Below are positions 1-10,981 of a DNA stretch of 64,000 nucleotides, in pieces. Where the stretch lies: positions 13,639,508-13,703,507 of the forward strand of contig CM049313.1 of NCBI GenBank assembly GCA_026874595.1. The letters are read 5' to 3'. A program made the translations under genes and the position numbers. Position 1 is the first letter of the stretch, and every line of letters starts with the position of its first letter. This stretch comes from Sipunculus nudus (Eukaryota; Annelida; Sipuncula; Golfingiida; Sipunculidae). The notes under the pieces are model-generated. The model saw nothing but the letters and a program-made list of their open reading frames with translations. It made no database searches and was not told where the DNA came from.

Positions 1-1042
1 TGAAAGTTTTCAGAGTGATTATTACCTGAAACATTGGAATGGCTGGTTGCTTGCACACATATTTTGTTTTTTTGTTTTTTTTTACATGAATTTTTATAGT
101 ATTCCTGCTTTACATTAATACTTTGTCACAGTCTATAACTTAATCCTATCAATCCCAGAATTTTACAGCTCATGTAATAATCTGTGTTTGTAAATTATGT
201 TATGATAGAGTTAAATCTGACTTTGTTAATGCTGGCGTATCAATAATGTGAAATATTAATGTTTACCTTATCTTTTAGTGTTTTTTCCTTCATTATAAAT
301 TTAAATTATATAATAATTATTTGGCCTTATAATGCATTAGTAATTGATATGTTTATAAAGCCTCTTTCTGGCAATATCTGCAGTACAAATGTTATTATGA
401 TATGATATAAGATTACAAGTAATTCTAAAGGAAGAGGGAGGGGGAGGGTTCTCATTATACCTATAATTTAGGCTATATCAATGTCTTGGCAAGGTGGGCC
501 TCGTCAAAGTTACACAAACGATACTATTGTACTGCAGACAAGAATACTGTATACTTTATAGCATTGATTTAAGCCCAGTCATGTTCAACATCCTCCCAGA
601 GTGTCACTGCACCGCTGTGCACTGTCAGTGGGATCCTACTGTTACCTACCCCCGTGCGAGGATGTTGACATGATCTGATGGGGTACAGTTTTCCTTGTTG
701 TCTCTGCCTAAATTATAGAAAATAACTGAAAAATAAGTAAATTAACTTAACCTACAAATGTCAATTGAAGTAACGTTCATGAACAGTAATGTCCTCTGGT
801 GATATTACAGCTCTTCTGTTGACAAGTCCCCGGGCGATAAAGCGGCGGCTCAGTTTATTGCCTTATTTACAGTCTCTCTTATCCAGAAGCAAAACGGGGA
901 TAGTCGAAAGTTGCCGACTGCTCACTTTGTAGCGCCCCCTTTTGTCAGTCCTTGAAACCACAGGCAATCGATAAGGCGGGAACAGCGTGCCCCTAAATCC
1001 CATTGTGGAAAACAATGTTCACACAGGTTCACACAGCGGTCA
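1..1042. other. Non-coding AT-rich left edge with one imperfect hairpin
   Basis: No coding exon or recognisable gene is seen here. The only structure noticed is an imperfect inverted repeat: positions 580-595 pair with 658-672 (CATGTTCAACATCCTC against GAGGATGTTGACATG), with a spacer of about 62 bases. It could be a small foldback element or chance. Confidence 0.5.
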
Positions 1043-2005
1043 TCACTCAGATTGGTGCGGGGGTTCCTCTATCGGAGTTTCTTTGCCATTGATGATGAGG
1101 CGCCCGCGCCAGAAGCGGACTTTCTTGTGGTCTCGGTGCGCCTGGTGCATTTGTGTTGAAGCTTTCTTCTTCATGATGTAATCTTCTCTCACCAGGTCCT
1201 CCACGAAGAAAACGTCACCTCGGTTTCTCGGGATTTTGTTCTCCTTTTGTGCTCGGAGAACAGAATTTCTCACCGGCCGACTGTAGAGTTTTGCAATTAT
1301 GTGCCTGGGAACACCTGGAGTTCTCTTACCAGTCCTGTGCGCTATCTCTATAGCCCCCATCGTATCCCCCATGCTCATATCCCCGAGTAGTTTATTTTCA
1401 GTGATAGTCTTTGCCACAATATTTTTACAGTTTTCACCAGTTTGTTCAGTAACCCCCAAGAGTCTGAGATTGTATTCTCGAGAGTGCCGTTCTGTGTCCA
1501 GAACTTTCGTTTTAACTGTAGTGAGCTCCCGTTGTATCTCTTGGTTTTCTGTTTTCAGTTTGCTAATTTCTTCTTTCAGAGACTTGTTTTCTCTTTCAAT
1601 AATGTCTATTCTTGTGTTTAGCTTTTCAACATCGTTCTGAGTAAATTGAAGGCTCTCTAATGCTCCATCTACTCTCTCAACCAAACTGGAATGATTATTT
1701 TCTATTGCTTGCACTTTGGATTTTATATTCTCCAGATCAGATAATAGTGACTCTTTAAATTGCTGTATAATTAATGTCAGTGTTTTTTCTAACCTTTCAC
1801 ATTTTGTGTCCACGACCGCTACAACTGCGTCGTTCACCACTGGTGGCGTAGATCCTTGTTCGTCTGAACTCATGTTTGGTGAATCTGAAGTGACTTTTCC
1901 TCTTTTTTTTGACTGTTCAAAATATTTTTCAATACCCGTTTTTTCACGGTCGGTTGAATTTGACTTACTCTTCGATCTGGTCTTCATATATAACCCCTCT
2001 GACAT
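1043..2005 (-). CDS. LINE (L1-like) ORF1 protein, intact
   Basis: Open frame of 320 residues with the layout of a non-LTR retrotransposon ORF1 RNA-binding protein: a charged N-terminus, a long heptad-type coiled coil (about residues 55-170), then an RRM-like segment beginning near NLRLLGV (about residue 180) and a basic C-terminal domain containing VFFVEDLVREDY and KVRFWRGRLIING. In this family such proteins trimerise through the coiled coil and coat the element RNA. The frame has no internal stop, yet no endonuclease or reverse transcriptase follows on the same strand (positions below 1043). It is either the remnant of a truncated L1-like copy, a half-LINE, or a domesticated ORF1. The start is the first Met of the open frame; the third codon onward (about residue 7) offers an alternative Met. 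Confidence 0.75.
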   Translation of the reverse strand: MSEGLYMKTRSKSKSNSTDREKTGIEKYFEQSKKRGKVTSDSPNMSSDEQGSTPPVVNDAVVAVVDTKCERLEKTLTLIIQQFKESLLSDLENIKSKVQAIENNHSSLVERVDGALESLQFTQNDVEKLNTRIDIIERENKSLKEEISKLKTENQEIQRELTTVKTKVLDTERHSREYNLRLLGVTEQTGENCKNIVAKTITENKLLGDMSMGDTMGAIEIAHRTGKRTPGVPRHIIAKLYSRPVRNSVLRAQKENKIPRNRGDVFFVEDLVREDYIMKKKASTQMHQAHRDHKKVRFWRGRLIINGKETPIEEPPHQSE

Positions 2006-2189
2006 ATTTCGCAGGGAATATCCTTCACATTTGGTGCGAGCTCACGTCCGTGTGTGCTACTATGCAGCCATATTGAACCGGAAGTCCGGTCATAATTTTG
2101 GTTTCCCGGAATAAATTAAATGTTGAAAGTGTGGTAACAATTTATATTGCCTGCCAGTGATCTCCGAGCCGGCTCGGTTAGAGCCGTTA

Positions 2190-3006
2190 GAAATGTCTGA
2201 TCTACCAAATGGCCCATGGGAAAACCTTAGTGCTGACTTTTGCCATCCTTTTTTTTAATTTGAATACGTGTTCGTCCCAATAGATAAATACTCGGAATAC
2301 TCCCGTGGTTGAAGTGGTCCGAAGCGTGTCTGCAAACTCTGTGCTTCCAGTGTTGGACATATTACAGACATGGTGGGGCATCTTGAAACAAAGCAAAATC
2401 GACAATGCCATCTGTTGAACTCTCATGCTTTCTCAGAATATGCTATGCATATGGTATTTTGCCACCGCAAAGTAACTCCTCGATGGTCAAGGGCAGATGT
2501 ACAAGCAAGCGGAAGCATTTGATAAGCCATTTATGAAATAAGTACGTGCTGGGTATATTCGAACATAAATGTATAGCTGTATAAATTTCCACGGCAATAT
2601 CGCTCTACTCCTCACCACTCTACTGGATTCACAAAACTCCCAGGGCGGGCGCATAACCAGGATGACCTGGATCATTTGATGGCCAAAGTAAATGAAGGGA
2701 GCTTCAAAATCTAAAATAAAAGAGTATGCAGATAACCGCAACCGCGCAATAAAAGGCCAGCTCTCAGCCGGGGGACAATTAAAGTGCTGATCAGGAATGA
2801 TGTCAAATGGGACGAGATCTCTCCAGTGTGTGTTCCTAGGTTATATAATGTTATGACAAAGAAGGGAAACATGATCACTGCACAGTTTGGGGAACCCTAT
2901 TATAACTAAGTACAGGTCGCGGTTTAAACGGACACCAGCCCACCTTGATACTCTGGAAGGCTACGATGATTCTGAGGAAGGAGAGATCATGGACACCGAA
3001 ACATAA
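2190..3006 (+). pseudogene. Ty3/gypsy-type integrase C-terminal remnant
   Basis: Conceptual translation across frame breaks matches the late part of a Ty3/gypsy integrase: GPWENLSADF near 2210, VVEVVRSVSANSVLPVLD near 2305, SHAFSEYA near 2425, HRKVTPRW near 2465, and a C-terminal piece with KKGNMITAQ near 2860 followed by SGR-type and DSEEGEIMD sequence ending at a TAA at 3004-3006. Several frame changes and in-frame stops lie between these blocks, and the segment around the second catalytic Asp is damaged. It is a dead copy. The order and spacing of the blocks are those of a real element, not of scattered chance matches. Confidence 0.7.
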
Positions 3007-3334
3007 ACTGAAAAAAAGTCTACTTAATCATATAGCAGAACCTGTAACTGAGAGCTCGTGTATTGAGCAACAATTAAACACACTCCCGTCCAACCGTCCA
3101 ACCGACGCACCTTAATGACTGTGTAAGAAGTTAAAATAAATGTGTTTCCCTCAGGTGCAGTATGTGTGATGCTGACTACAAACTTAAAAATAAGGCAGAT
3201 TTAATGTAATATTCACTTCAATAAGTACAGTATGTCAAGATATACGATAGACTCTTTTTTTCATTACTTCATAGTTACCTAGTGACGAGACGTGATGGAC
3301 TCATTCCTTATGTTTGGGATAAATTCTCTTCTAT

Positions 3335-3540
3335 GGGAAGGGAGGGGTGTAGTATCTTACTAACAGACAGCTCAAAATGAGACTGACTGATGGCGCCACC
3401 CGTCATACGCTTCTGTTAATCAAACGCAGAAGCATGACCGGACGGCGCATGCATGTAATACCGGGACTTGGGTAGGAGAGACCTATTTTTTAGTTCAATA
3501 CATCAAAATTTTGAATACCAACATGCTTAAAAATCGTTAC
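3335..3540 (+). repeat. Polypurine tract and possible 3' LTR fragment
   Basis: A purine run (GGGAAGGGAGGGG, 3335-3347) is followed directly by TGTAGTAT, the usual arrangement of a polypurine tract abutting the TG start of a 3' LTR. It lies about 330 bases after the stop of the gypsy integrase remnant on the same strand, which fits one element. The right end of the LTR is not clear and no 5' LTR is visible in the window. Confidence 0.45.
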
Positions 3541-3699
3541 ATGTTTAATAAAAATGTTTTAAATAAAAAAGTAGTTTGGCTCTGTCATATTTGTTTCACA
3601 TTCTAACTGAATAATGAAATGGTCAATATAAGCCAAAAATCTTAGTGTCATATGGTTAATATAAACCCAAAGGCATCCAATAAATAACAAATTAGTCTG

Positions 3700-6160
3700 A
3701 TTATTTATCCAAATGGCCTCATGAGTGATAAAAGCGAAAGTTCACTCGGACTGTTTCTCATCAACAAGTTAACGTACCTCGTCAGTAACTTTCATTATTC
3801 GATAATTAAGAACACGAGAATGCCGGCTGGCAGTTACACTTCCCAGACGATGGATTTTTTTTATCAGTTCAACCAGTACAGTTTCGTCAATGTACTTATT
3901 TCTGTCATATTGTATATGTATGGGGGATGCCATGTGTGTTGTTTTAAGGGATGTACATCAACAACATTTTGTTAGTGTAAAGAGTATTTAATTTTTGCAG
4001 TAGCCCATAAATTAGGACCGGAAACCAGAGCCAAGCACTATATTAACGCCTCTCTCCAGTGGCATATATGCATATTATGAATTAATTTCAAAACAGGTAG
4101 ATAAGGATACACAAATGCGCAAAATGATAACAAACAATTCTTTGAAATTTTATACTACCTCGAAATTATGTATGTGTATTCATGATACATGTGAGAGATA
4201 AGAGTGAAAAATTAATTCTTTGGTAATTAAGATTTTTCTCACGTGTTTGTAAAATAAATGAAATCTAAATAGCTGGTGACACATATCAGTGTTTATCTAA
4301 ACTATATAGGACAGTATAATGACAGTTGAATACTGAATTGACACATACCTCCAGTTACGACAGTCATCTGCGTTCAACGGATCCGCTGATCGCAGATATT
4401 GAACACTGTTCGATTTTTTAGATGAACGCATCCGGTAAACGCACAGGGGATTCCACTTCATGACATAGAATTTTGAGAGCCCTCAAGTACACCATGCCAT
4501 GTGCGCTCATAAACCTACCACAAGAAGATCTGAGGAGCTCAATAATGGTATATTACCGTAAGAAGACATTTTTTTTTCAAATAAATAATGTAACCGACAG
4601 CACATAATTTAGGCTAGACTGTGTTGTTGTCACTTTTTATTCACCTGACAAATTAATTTACATATAAACGTATGAATATTGGTGGGGAGGGAGAGCAAAC
4701 AAAATTTCATTACACATGAACAGAAACCCCTGTACAATATTATATTACCCTCTCTTTGTTTTTATTTAGAATCTGCTTTGTAAGAATAATAATAACCTCA
4801 GCTTTGCCATGACATTAAGTCAGTAATCCTGTCATTCATGATGTAACGGCACAAACTAAAAAAAAGACTTTTGTCGCCATAAAACTCATTCATAACGAAT
4901 AACCACTCTCATCATGTACCACTGTGTATAATAAACAAATTCTTTGCATGGAAAGATTGCACTAAGCCCAAACGTCTGTTCTGAACATACATTAGTTTAC
5001 CGCCAGATGGGAGCAGTGGTGTCAATTTATCTTCAAGGGGGCCCAAAGGTTTGAGCTTTAAAGTATAAGCTTTAAAATGTTAATGTTTAAAAAAAAAATA
5101 ATTGTATGTACAGGCTCCAATATATAATATTTTATAGTGAACGTGGAAATTGAGAAATTGAAACAAAGTCTAACATTCTAACTTTGAAAACATATTATTT
5201 CCAATAAATTAATCTTATTCTCTGAATAGAAGGAGAATGAATACATTGAGCATTTCCTGTTGCTAAAAAGTAAATACCCACTCCCCTGTATTGTCGCCAC
5301 TGGATGGGAGCACCATCGTACGCCTTGCTTTGCCAAGACCCTACCATTTCATGTCAAATTGAGTTATAAAGTATTTTTTTACAACGATGGCAGTATATGC
5401 GCATATATTCGAAGATGCTCCCAAGATACTCATCAACATTAGAAAATACAGAGGAGTATGTAGTGTACCATCAATTATTTTTTATAACTTCCCATTAGTC
5501 TTGTAAAATTTATGACTGAATATGGTAAGATATGAAACAAAATCCAGCAAGTAAATGGCTAAATTTGACGTGTGTCTTGTAGCGGGTGTAGATTTGATAT
5601 AATCATTAACCCTTGACACACATGACTGCTTAAAAGCTTTCAAACATATAAAGGTTATCCCAATTAAATGTGAAGTATATTCATTCATTATTTCCCATGC
5701 TGTCTGTATACAGTTGGTTGTATTGATAAGATACATGGCTGTTTAATAAAAATATTGCGAACCAATTTGTAGGGTATTGCCATGGTATTAACCTTCGGGC
5801 AGACGTATCATCTCTGGGAATACAGGTTAGTCGAATTAAAACCATGTATCTAATCATAGTATACACAGTTAAACTATTGAAGTCACTGGATATTATTTTC
5901 CATGTTATCGGGAGTGTTTCTTGGCTGTTCATGTTCAATGTCCTCTTTGTATACGTCTTGAGATTCATCCAAATCGTTTGGAAAATCTCACACTCCATGT
6001 TTTCCTTGAGATTCTTCTCAGTGTAATCTCAGTAACAAAATTTAAAATGTCTTTAGTACTTCGTAATATTGTTTAGTTGTTCAGGTATTAATTTTGCCAA
6101 ATATTTGCATGTTTCTTGTCTAAACCATTTCTCAAATTAAAATAAAGGACAAGGTCTACA
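3700..6160. repeat. Proximal copy of an old segmental duplication (AK6 3' flank)
   Basis: Blocks here match, in the same order and orientation, blocks lying downstream of AK6: 3785-3970 with about 34155-34330, 4005-4160 with about 34675-34830, 4650-4880 with about 42390-42600, 5280-5390 with about 42890-43070, and 5480-6150 with about 43375-44165. The copies are diverged, with many substitutions and indels, so the duplication is old. The last block includes the terminal AK6 exon, which is broken in this copy. No other gene is seen. Confidence 0.75.
5862..6029 (-). pseudogene. AK6: Broken copy of AK6 last exon
   Basis: Reverse-strand sequence aligns along its whole length with AK6 exon 4 (43871-44054). 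It keeps CEIFQTI, then loses one T in the run that encodes Ile-Leu in the real exon, shifting the frame. The acceptor that reads TTACAG in AK6 reads TTACTG here, so the splice site is also lost, and the region of the normal stop is scrambled. The homology runs on into flanking intron sequence, so this is a genomic duplicate, not a retrocopy. Confidence 0.85.
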
Positions 6161-6199
6161 GGCCCAATGCAAAACTGTGTTATAAGATAAACATTATTT

Positions 6200-6660
6200 A
6201 TAATGCTTCAAAGATAACATGCTTGACCACTACCTATCAAGAACATGTGTACAAAAAGTTGTAGATAGCGCCACAAGTCTTGTATACAAAAAGAAACTTT
6301 CCGAGATGTATGGACATGTACAATTCCTGGCTTATATGTCCAAAGCAGGGATACACACTGTACAAATATTATTGAAGGTGGCGGCACCTTTCTTGTATAC
6401 GACCTAGCAATACGAGATGTATAGAAATGCCCAATGTCAGGCTGATATATCAAATCCATCCTGGGAAATATACACTGAATAATCGTTGTAGGTGGTGATA
6501 CCGGTCTTGTAACGAAAAGGCACCAAAGATTCATAAACAGGCCTAATATTCAGGCCGATATATCAAACTCCTCATGAGTCAGGTCCAAGGGTCTTACAAG
6601 CTCAGCTGAGGAAGGCAGATGTCCCGGCTCCAAGACAAGCGAAACTAAATTCCAGGTGCA
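6200..6660 (-). repeat. Dispersed repeat of the GGTGGYRCCACC type
   Basis: Degenerate units with GGTGGCGGCACC, TGTATACAA and GGCTGATATATCAAA resemble, in reverse orientation, the repeat at 59440-59720 in PARP16 intron 5. No coding potential is seen. The boundary with the segmental duplication to its left is approximate. Confidence 0.5.
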
Positions 6661-7051
6661 GCTACTGCAATGAATAAACTCTTGACTAGTTGCCTAATCT
6701 GAATAGTTAACAGTGTGTCAAGCTATTTCTATATATAGACAAAATCTTCGCCTGTTGCCAAATCTGTTTATATATTACTAAAAGACATTGGCCACAATGC
6801 TTTTCAAACTTACATATTCATAAGACTTTTTTATCATCAAAATATTTCGATTTTCAACAGGTTATTCGACATTGACCAACATCATTGGGAGGCCATTACC
6901 CGGGATCAAAGAGCATTGAGGTCTTAAATGGGCTAGTGTACTTTCATAGATGAGGCCCCATTAAAAAAAAATTAAGTGAGATTTCTCCAGATTTACGTAA
7001 ACAAATGGGAAATGCTCCCACTTGGGACACACTTTGCCTCATTCCCGACAG

Positions 7052-7052
<1 letters not shown>

Positions 7053-7105
<53 letters not shown>
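7053..7105. repeat. (TA)n microsatellite
   Basis: Uninterrupted TA dinucleotides about 325 bases upstream of the filament gene start codon. Confidence 0.95.
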
Positions 7106-7107
<2 letters not shown>

Positions 7108-7299
7108 TAAAGCAGAAATAATGAGTCAGTCTGACCTATAAAACGATGAAGAAAAAAGTACAACAAATTGGTAAATTTAGCTCAGTTTAACGGTACCCTT
7201 GATAGGTTTTACATATGGTTGTGGTTTTACTTTTACTTTCTCCTTAGTTTCACTTTCTTTTTTGCCTCGTTGGGGTCATTTGTATCCTGACCATGCAAG

Positions 7300-7430
7300 T
7301 GCCTGGCTGTAGAGTCACGTGACCGAGTGCATTGTCGCTTTAAGAGACATCGAAAGGCTCCAGAAGAGTCACTCAGCAAAATTCGCATTCCTGAGAACTC
7401 GCAAGCCGACCCCTAGCCGACATCTATACA
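7300..7430 (+). promoter_or_regulatory. Probable promoter-proximal region and 5' UTR of the filament gene
   Basis: GC content rises here just before the start codon, as expected of a 5' UTR, and the segment 7380-7430 has no upstream ATG in any frame close to the start. No clear TATA box is seen at the usual distance; the transcription start is not determined. The call rests on position alone. Confidence 0.4.
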
Positions 7431-7714
7431 ATGTCTCAGGTACCAGCACAGTGCAAGCAGGAGATTGATGTCATTTTTGACCTCAACAACCGCCTGGCTG
7501 TCTACATGGGGAAAGTCAGGAGCCTAGAGGCAGAGATCTCCCAGATCAAGTACTCTAAGGTTAACGTCATCGGCCTAACTCGGACCGCAGAGCTTCAGTA
7601 TGAGAATGAACTGAAAGAAACCAGGAAACGAATCGCAGTCATAGCAAAGGAGAAAGCCCAGCTACAGATAGATGTCAGCAAGTGGAAAGACGAGGCAGAG
7701 GACTGGAGGAAAAA
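7431..7714 (+). CDS. Filament gene exon 1 (start, coil 1A and early coil 1B)
   Basis: Residues 1-94 plus two bases of codon 95. ATG at 7431 is followed by a short head and the coil 1A signature NRLAVYMGKVRSLE. The donor is AAAAA^GTAAGG. Phase 2 fits the next exon. Confidence 0.92.
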
Positions 7715-7744
7715 GTAAGGCACACACGTACACAAACAATCCCT

Positions 7745-7788
<44 letters not shown>

Positions 7789-10700
7789 ACAGCATTACGG
7801 CACACAGTAATACATTTATATTTTTGGCTAAAATAAACACAATATGATTGAAATATACTTCTTCAAATCGCTAGATAAAATGGTTAACACTTAAAATATA
7901 TATTTAGTTACACTTAAAATAGATAACCAACTTGCTTTAAATTAAGTATTTATATTGCAACGCCGCCTGATTGAAGAAAATTTGTTCAAGTCATTTTAAG
8001 CCGCTAACTTTTTACCAAGCCATGTCGAGCCACGAAATCAGGCTGCCGACTAAAGTCAGCCAAGTTTTGTCCAATCCAGCCATAGCTGGGTAACTGAGAC
8101 GGCTCCGGGCTCTACACTCCGGTGCCGCAGTACTAGAGAAATATCCCTTTTTAAGATGAATCGTCCTCCTCTGGTGTTCTTTCATCCATGCTTAAATAAT
8201 CTGTCGCTGCTCCTAAAATATAGAAAATTAGGTCAGGCTTCCATGAACTGCGCAATTTCTGTCGGTGCCGCCATCTGTTGCTCTCTTACAAAACTATAAA
8301 ACTTGATTCTGAATATTGGAGAGCTAAGTTGGTGAGGTATTCCTATATCGTTTTTTTTTTCGTCCAGATTTTCCCAGGATCGCTTGAGGATTAAAACCTC
8401 CACATGATGTGTTTTATAAGGTTCACATTGTACTCCGATTCGTCGTTCTCACCAGTGTGGGCAGATTATCTTTCACGTTGTTGTTAAAATCAAATGGCAT
8501 AACAGAAATGTTATAATTTCAACTTGTATCATCCGCCCTCAGCCAATTCTACCATTATAGACAAACTTATACTGATTGTTTGAATATTTTCTCATCTTAC
8601 GATCATCCAATGGTAATTGCTGGTGATTTTAACCTGGATACATCGACTTATCTATCGATTTCGAACACATTAACCGAGTAACTCCATGATCTATTTCAAT
8701 TTCACCAGTTAATACATGAACCAACGAGGATTACTCCTACATCATTTAGAAATCACTCGATGACTGGCGTCATACCTTTAACAACTAGTGATTACTATAT
8801 GCTGTTTACTGTACTCTTCTAAAAAAATCACAACCAGGCAATATTACAAACATAAGATATAATAATACATTGAATATACATTCTGTCCGTGGAGATGTGT
8901 TTTTATCATCGATTCTTAACTCCGTGATAACGTCAGATATCAATGATTTAGACTCGCTATTTATTTAATGGAAAAATGGATTTTTTTTTATGTTTTCAAC
9001 CATGCACCTATAAGAGAAATAAAGGTCTCAAATAAGAAAAGTCCATGGATGGCAGCTGATGTTTTGAAACTGATAAGATAACGGAATAAAAACACAAGCA
9101 TGTAAACATGAATCCCATGAATTTTTTTGCAAATACAGAGCAGAAGAAAAATCTCGCAACATCAATATAAAATATGCAAAAAGATATTACTTTCACAAAA
9201 CTAGTAAAATGAACAAGGTTAACACAAATCAACTGTGGAGAACGAAATATTTCAAAAGAAATTACACCGGATAAATTCAACGAATATTTTAGTCAGATTG
9301 GTGAATCTTTTGCGAACCGGTCTCCTGATTTTCCGAAATCTCCAGGCGATTTCCACGATCTCCATGTCAAAGGTATCTGTTTCTTAACCGAAATCTCAAT
9401 TAATCTAAATTTATTAGAATTGAAAGACAGTTCAGTCTGAGATGTTTTCGATATGGATACTCGACTTATCAGATTATTAAACGATTTGATTGCAACTATT
9501 CTAACATACATGTGTAATATGTTCCTTTCATATGGGCTGGTACCATTTGATTGGAAGAAGGCAAGGGTTACGCCTATTTATAAAGGACATTGAAAATATA
9601 ACGAAATGTCTTATTATCCGACGATTTCAATTATTCCATATATATCAAATATCCTTGAATAATTTAATAAAAAATCAAATAATGGGATTTATAAAGAACC
9701 CTAACCTAATTTCGTGTTATCAACATATGATTTTACCTCAAAGAGTACTTAAGTACCATTCACACCTTCATTTATGATATTTATACACATATAGACAGAA
9801 GAGAAATAACTGCAGCTTACTATCTCGACCTAACTTAAGGTATTGATACAATTAATCACTCTTAACTTTTTTGTAAACTCAGCCAGTTAGGCTTCACTGG
9901 AGAGACAGTTAGAATCATGGTTTGGTGCTTCTTTTAAAGATCGTCTTCAACTTGTGCGATGCAATGGTAAAACTTCAAAGGCTCATACGATTATTATAGG
10001 GGTGCCCTAAGGTACTGTAGTCGGCCTTATTCTCTTTCCTTTATATGTTATTGACCTTTCACATCGACTTAAACCTGAAAAATGTATTGCTTCCGCTGAT
10101 GCCACCACTATCGAATGTCATGGAAATACAGTATCTGAGGTGCAACAAAACTTACAAAATAGGGTCAATGTAGCTTGTAGTTGGTTCGAAATGAATAGAT
10201 TAACTATTAAAATTAACAGATCCACTGTCATGCTGCTAGGTACTAGAAGTCGCGAAAATAATCATGGTCTCTGTATCATTGCAAATGGTATTCCATTTCG
10301 AAAATCTTCCCAGACCCAACTCCTAGGTGTAATCATAGATGCTAATCTATCATGGCGCAATTCAAGCCTGATTCAAAATATTATCATCGAATTTAGCTCT
10401 TTTACATCGACTTTCTAAAATATTATCAGTCAATACATTAAAAGCAGTCTGTATTACCACAATTGAACTACAAGTAGCTTTCCTTTAATGCCTCAGCTTT
10501 GTATAATTAAAATGAAACTCTAAATATCATGATCTTTTTACTTTCCAAATGATCCCCTTTTAAATCGCGATGCGCAGAGTATATTCTGATAATGCTGTGT
10601 TTAATTCCGTTAACATATCCTTTTCAGTGATTGTGTATTTCAATTAATTGTGATAATTACTTAGGAACGGTTTTGTGCATTATGATATACATGGCAAAAT

Positions 10701-10919
10701 AATTGTTTGATACGTAATGTGTCATATTTATTTACTTTACAATTTGTGCGTTCACTTTATCATAAGTATATTGTATGATTTATCATTTCATGAATATTTT
10801 ATTTTATAATATAGTGACAAAAACCCTCCATTATTTAACTCGACAGCAGAAGTAGGACATTTTTTAAATGATCACATTGAAAGAGACTGTATGTACATTT
10901 AACACGTCATTTTGCATCC

Positions 10920-10981
<62 letters not shown>

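Noticed and set aside
7749-7840. Ser/Leu repeat frames over GA/CT tracts (also 29733-29951, 30494-30946)
   Set aside because: Dinucleotide repeats give open frames on either strand; no coding support.
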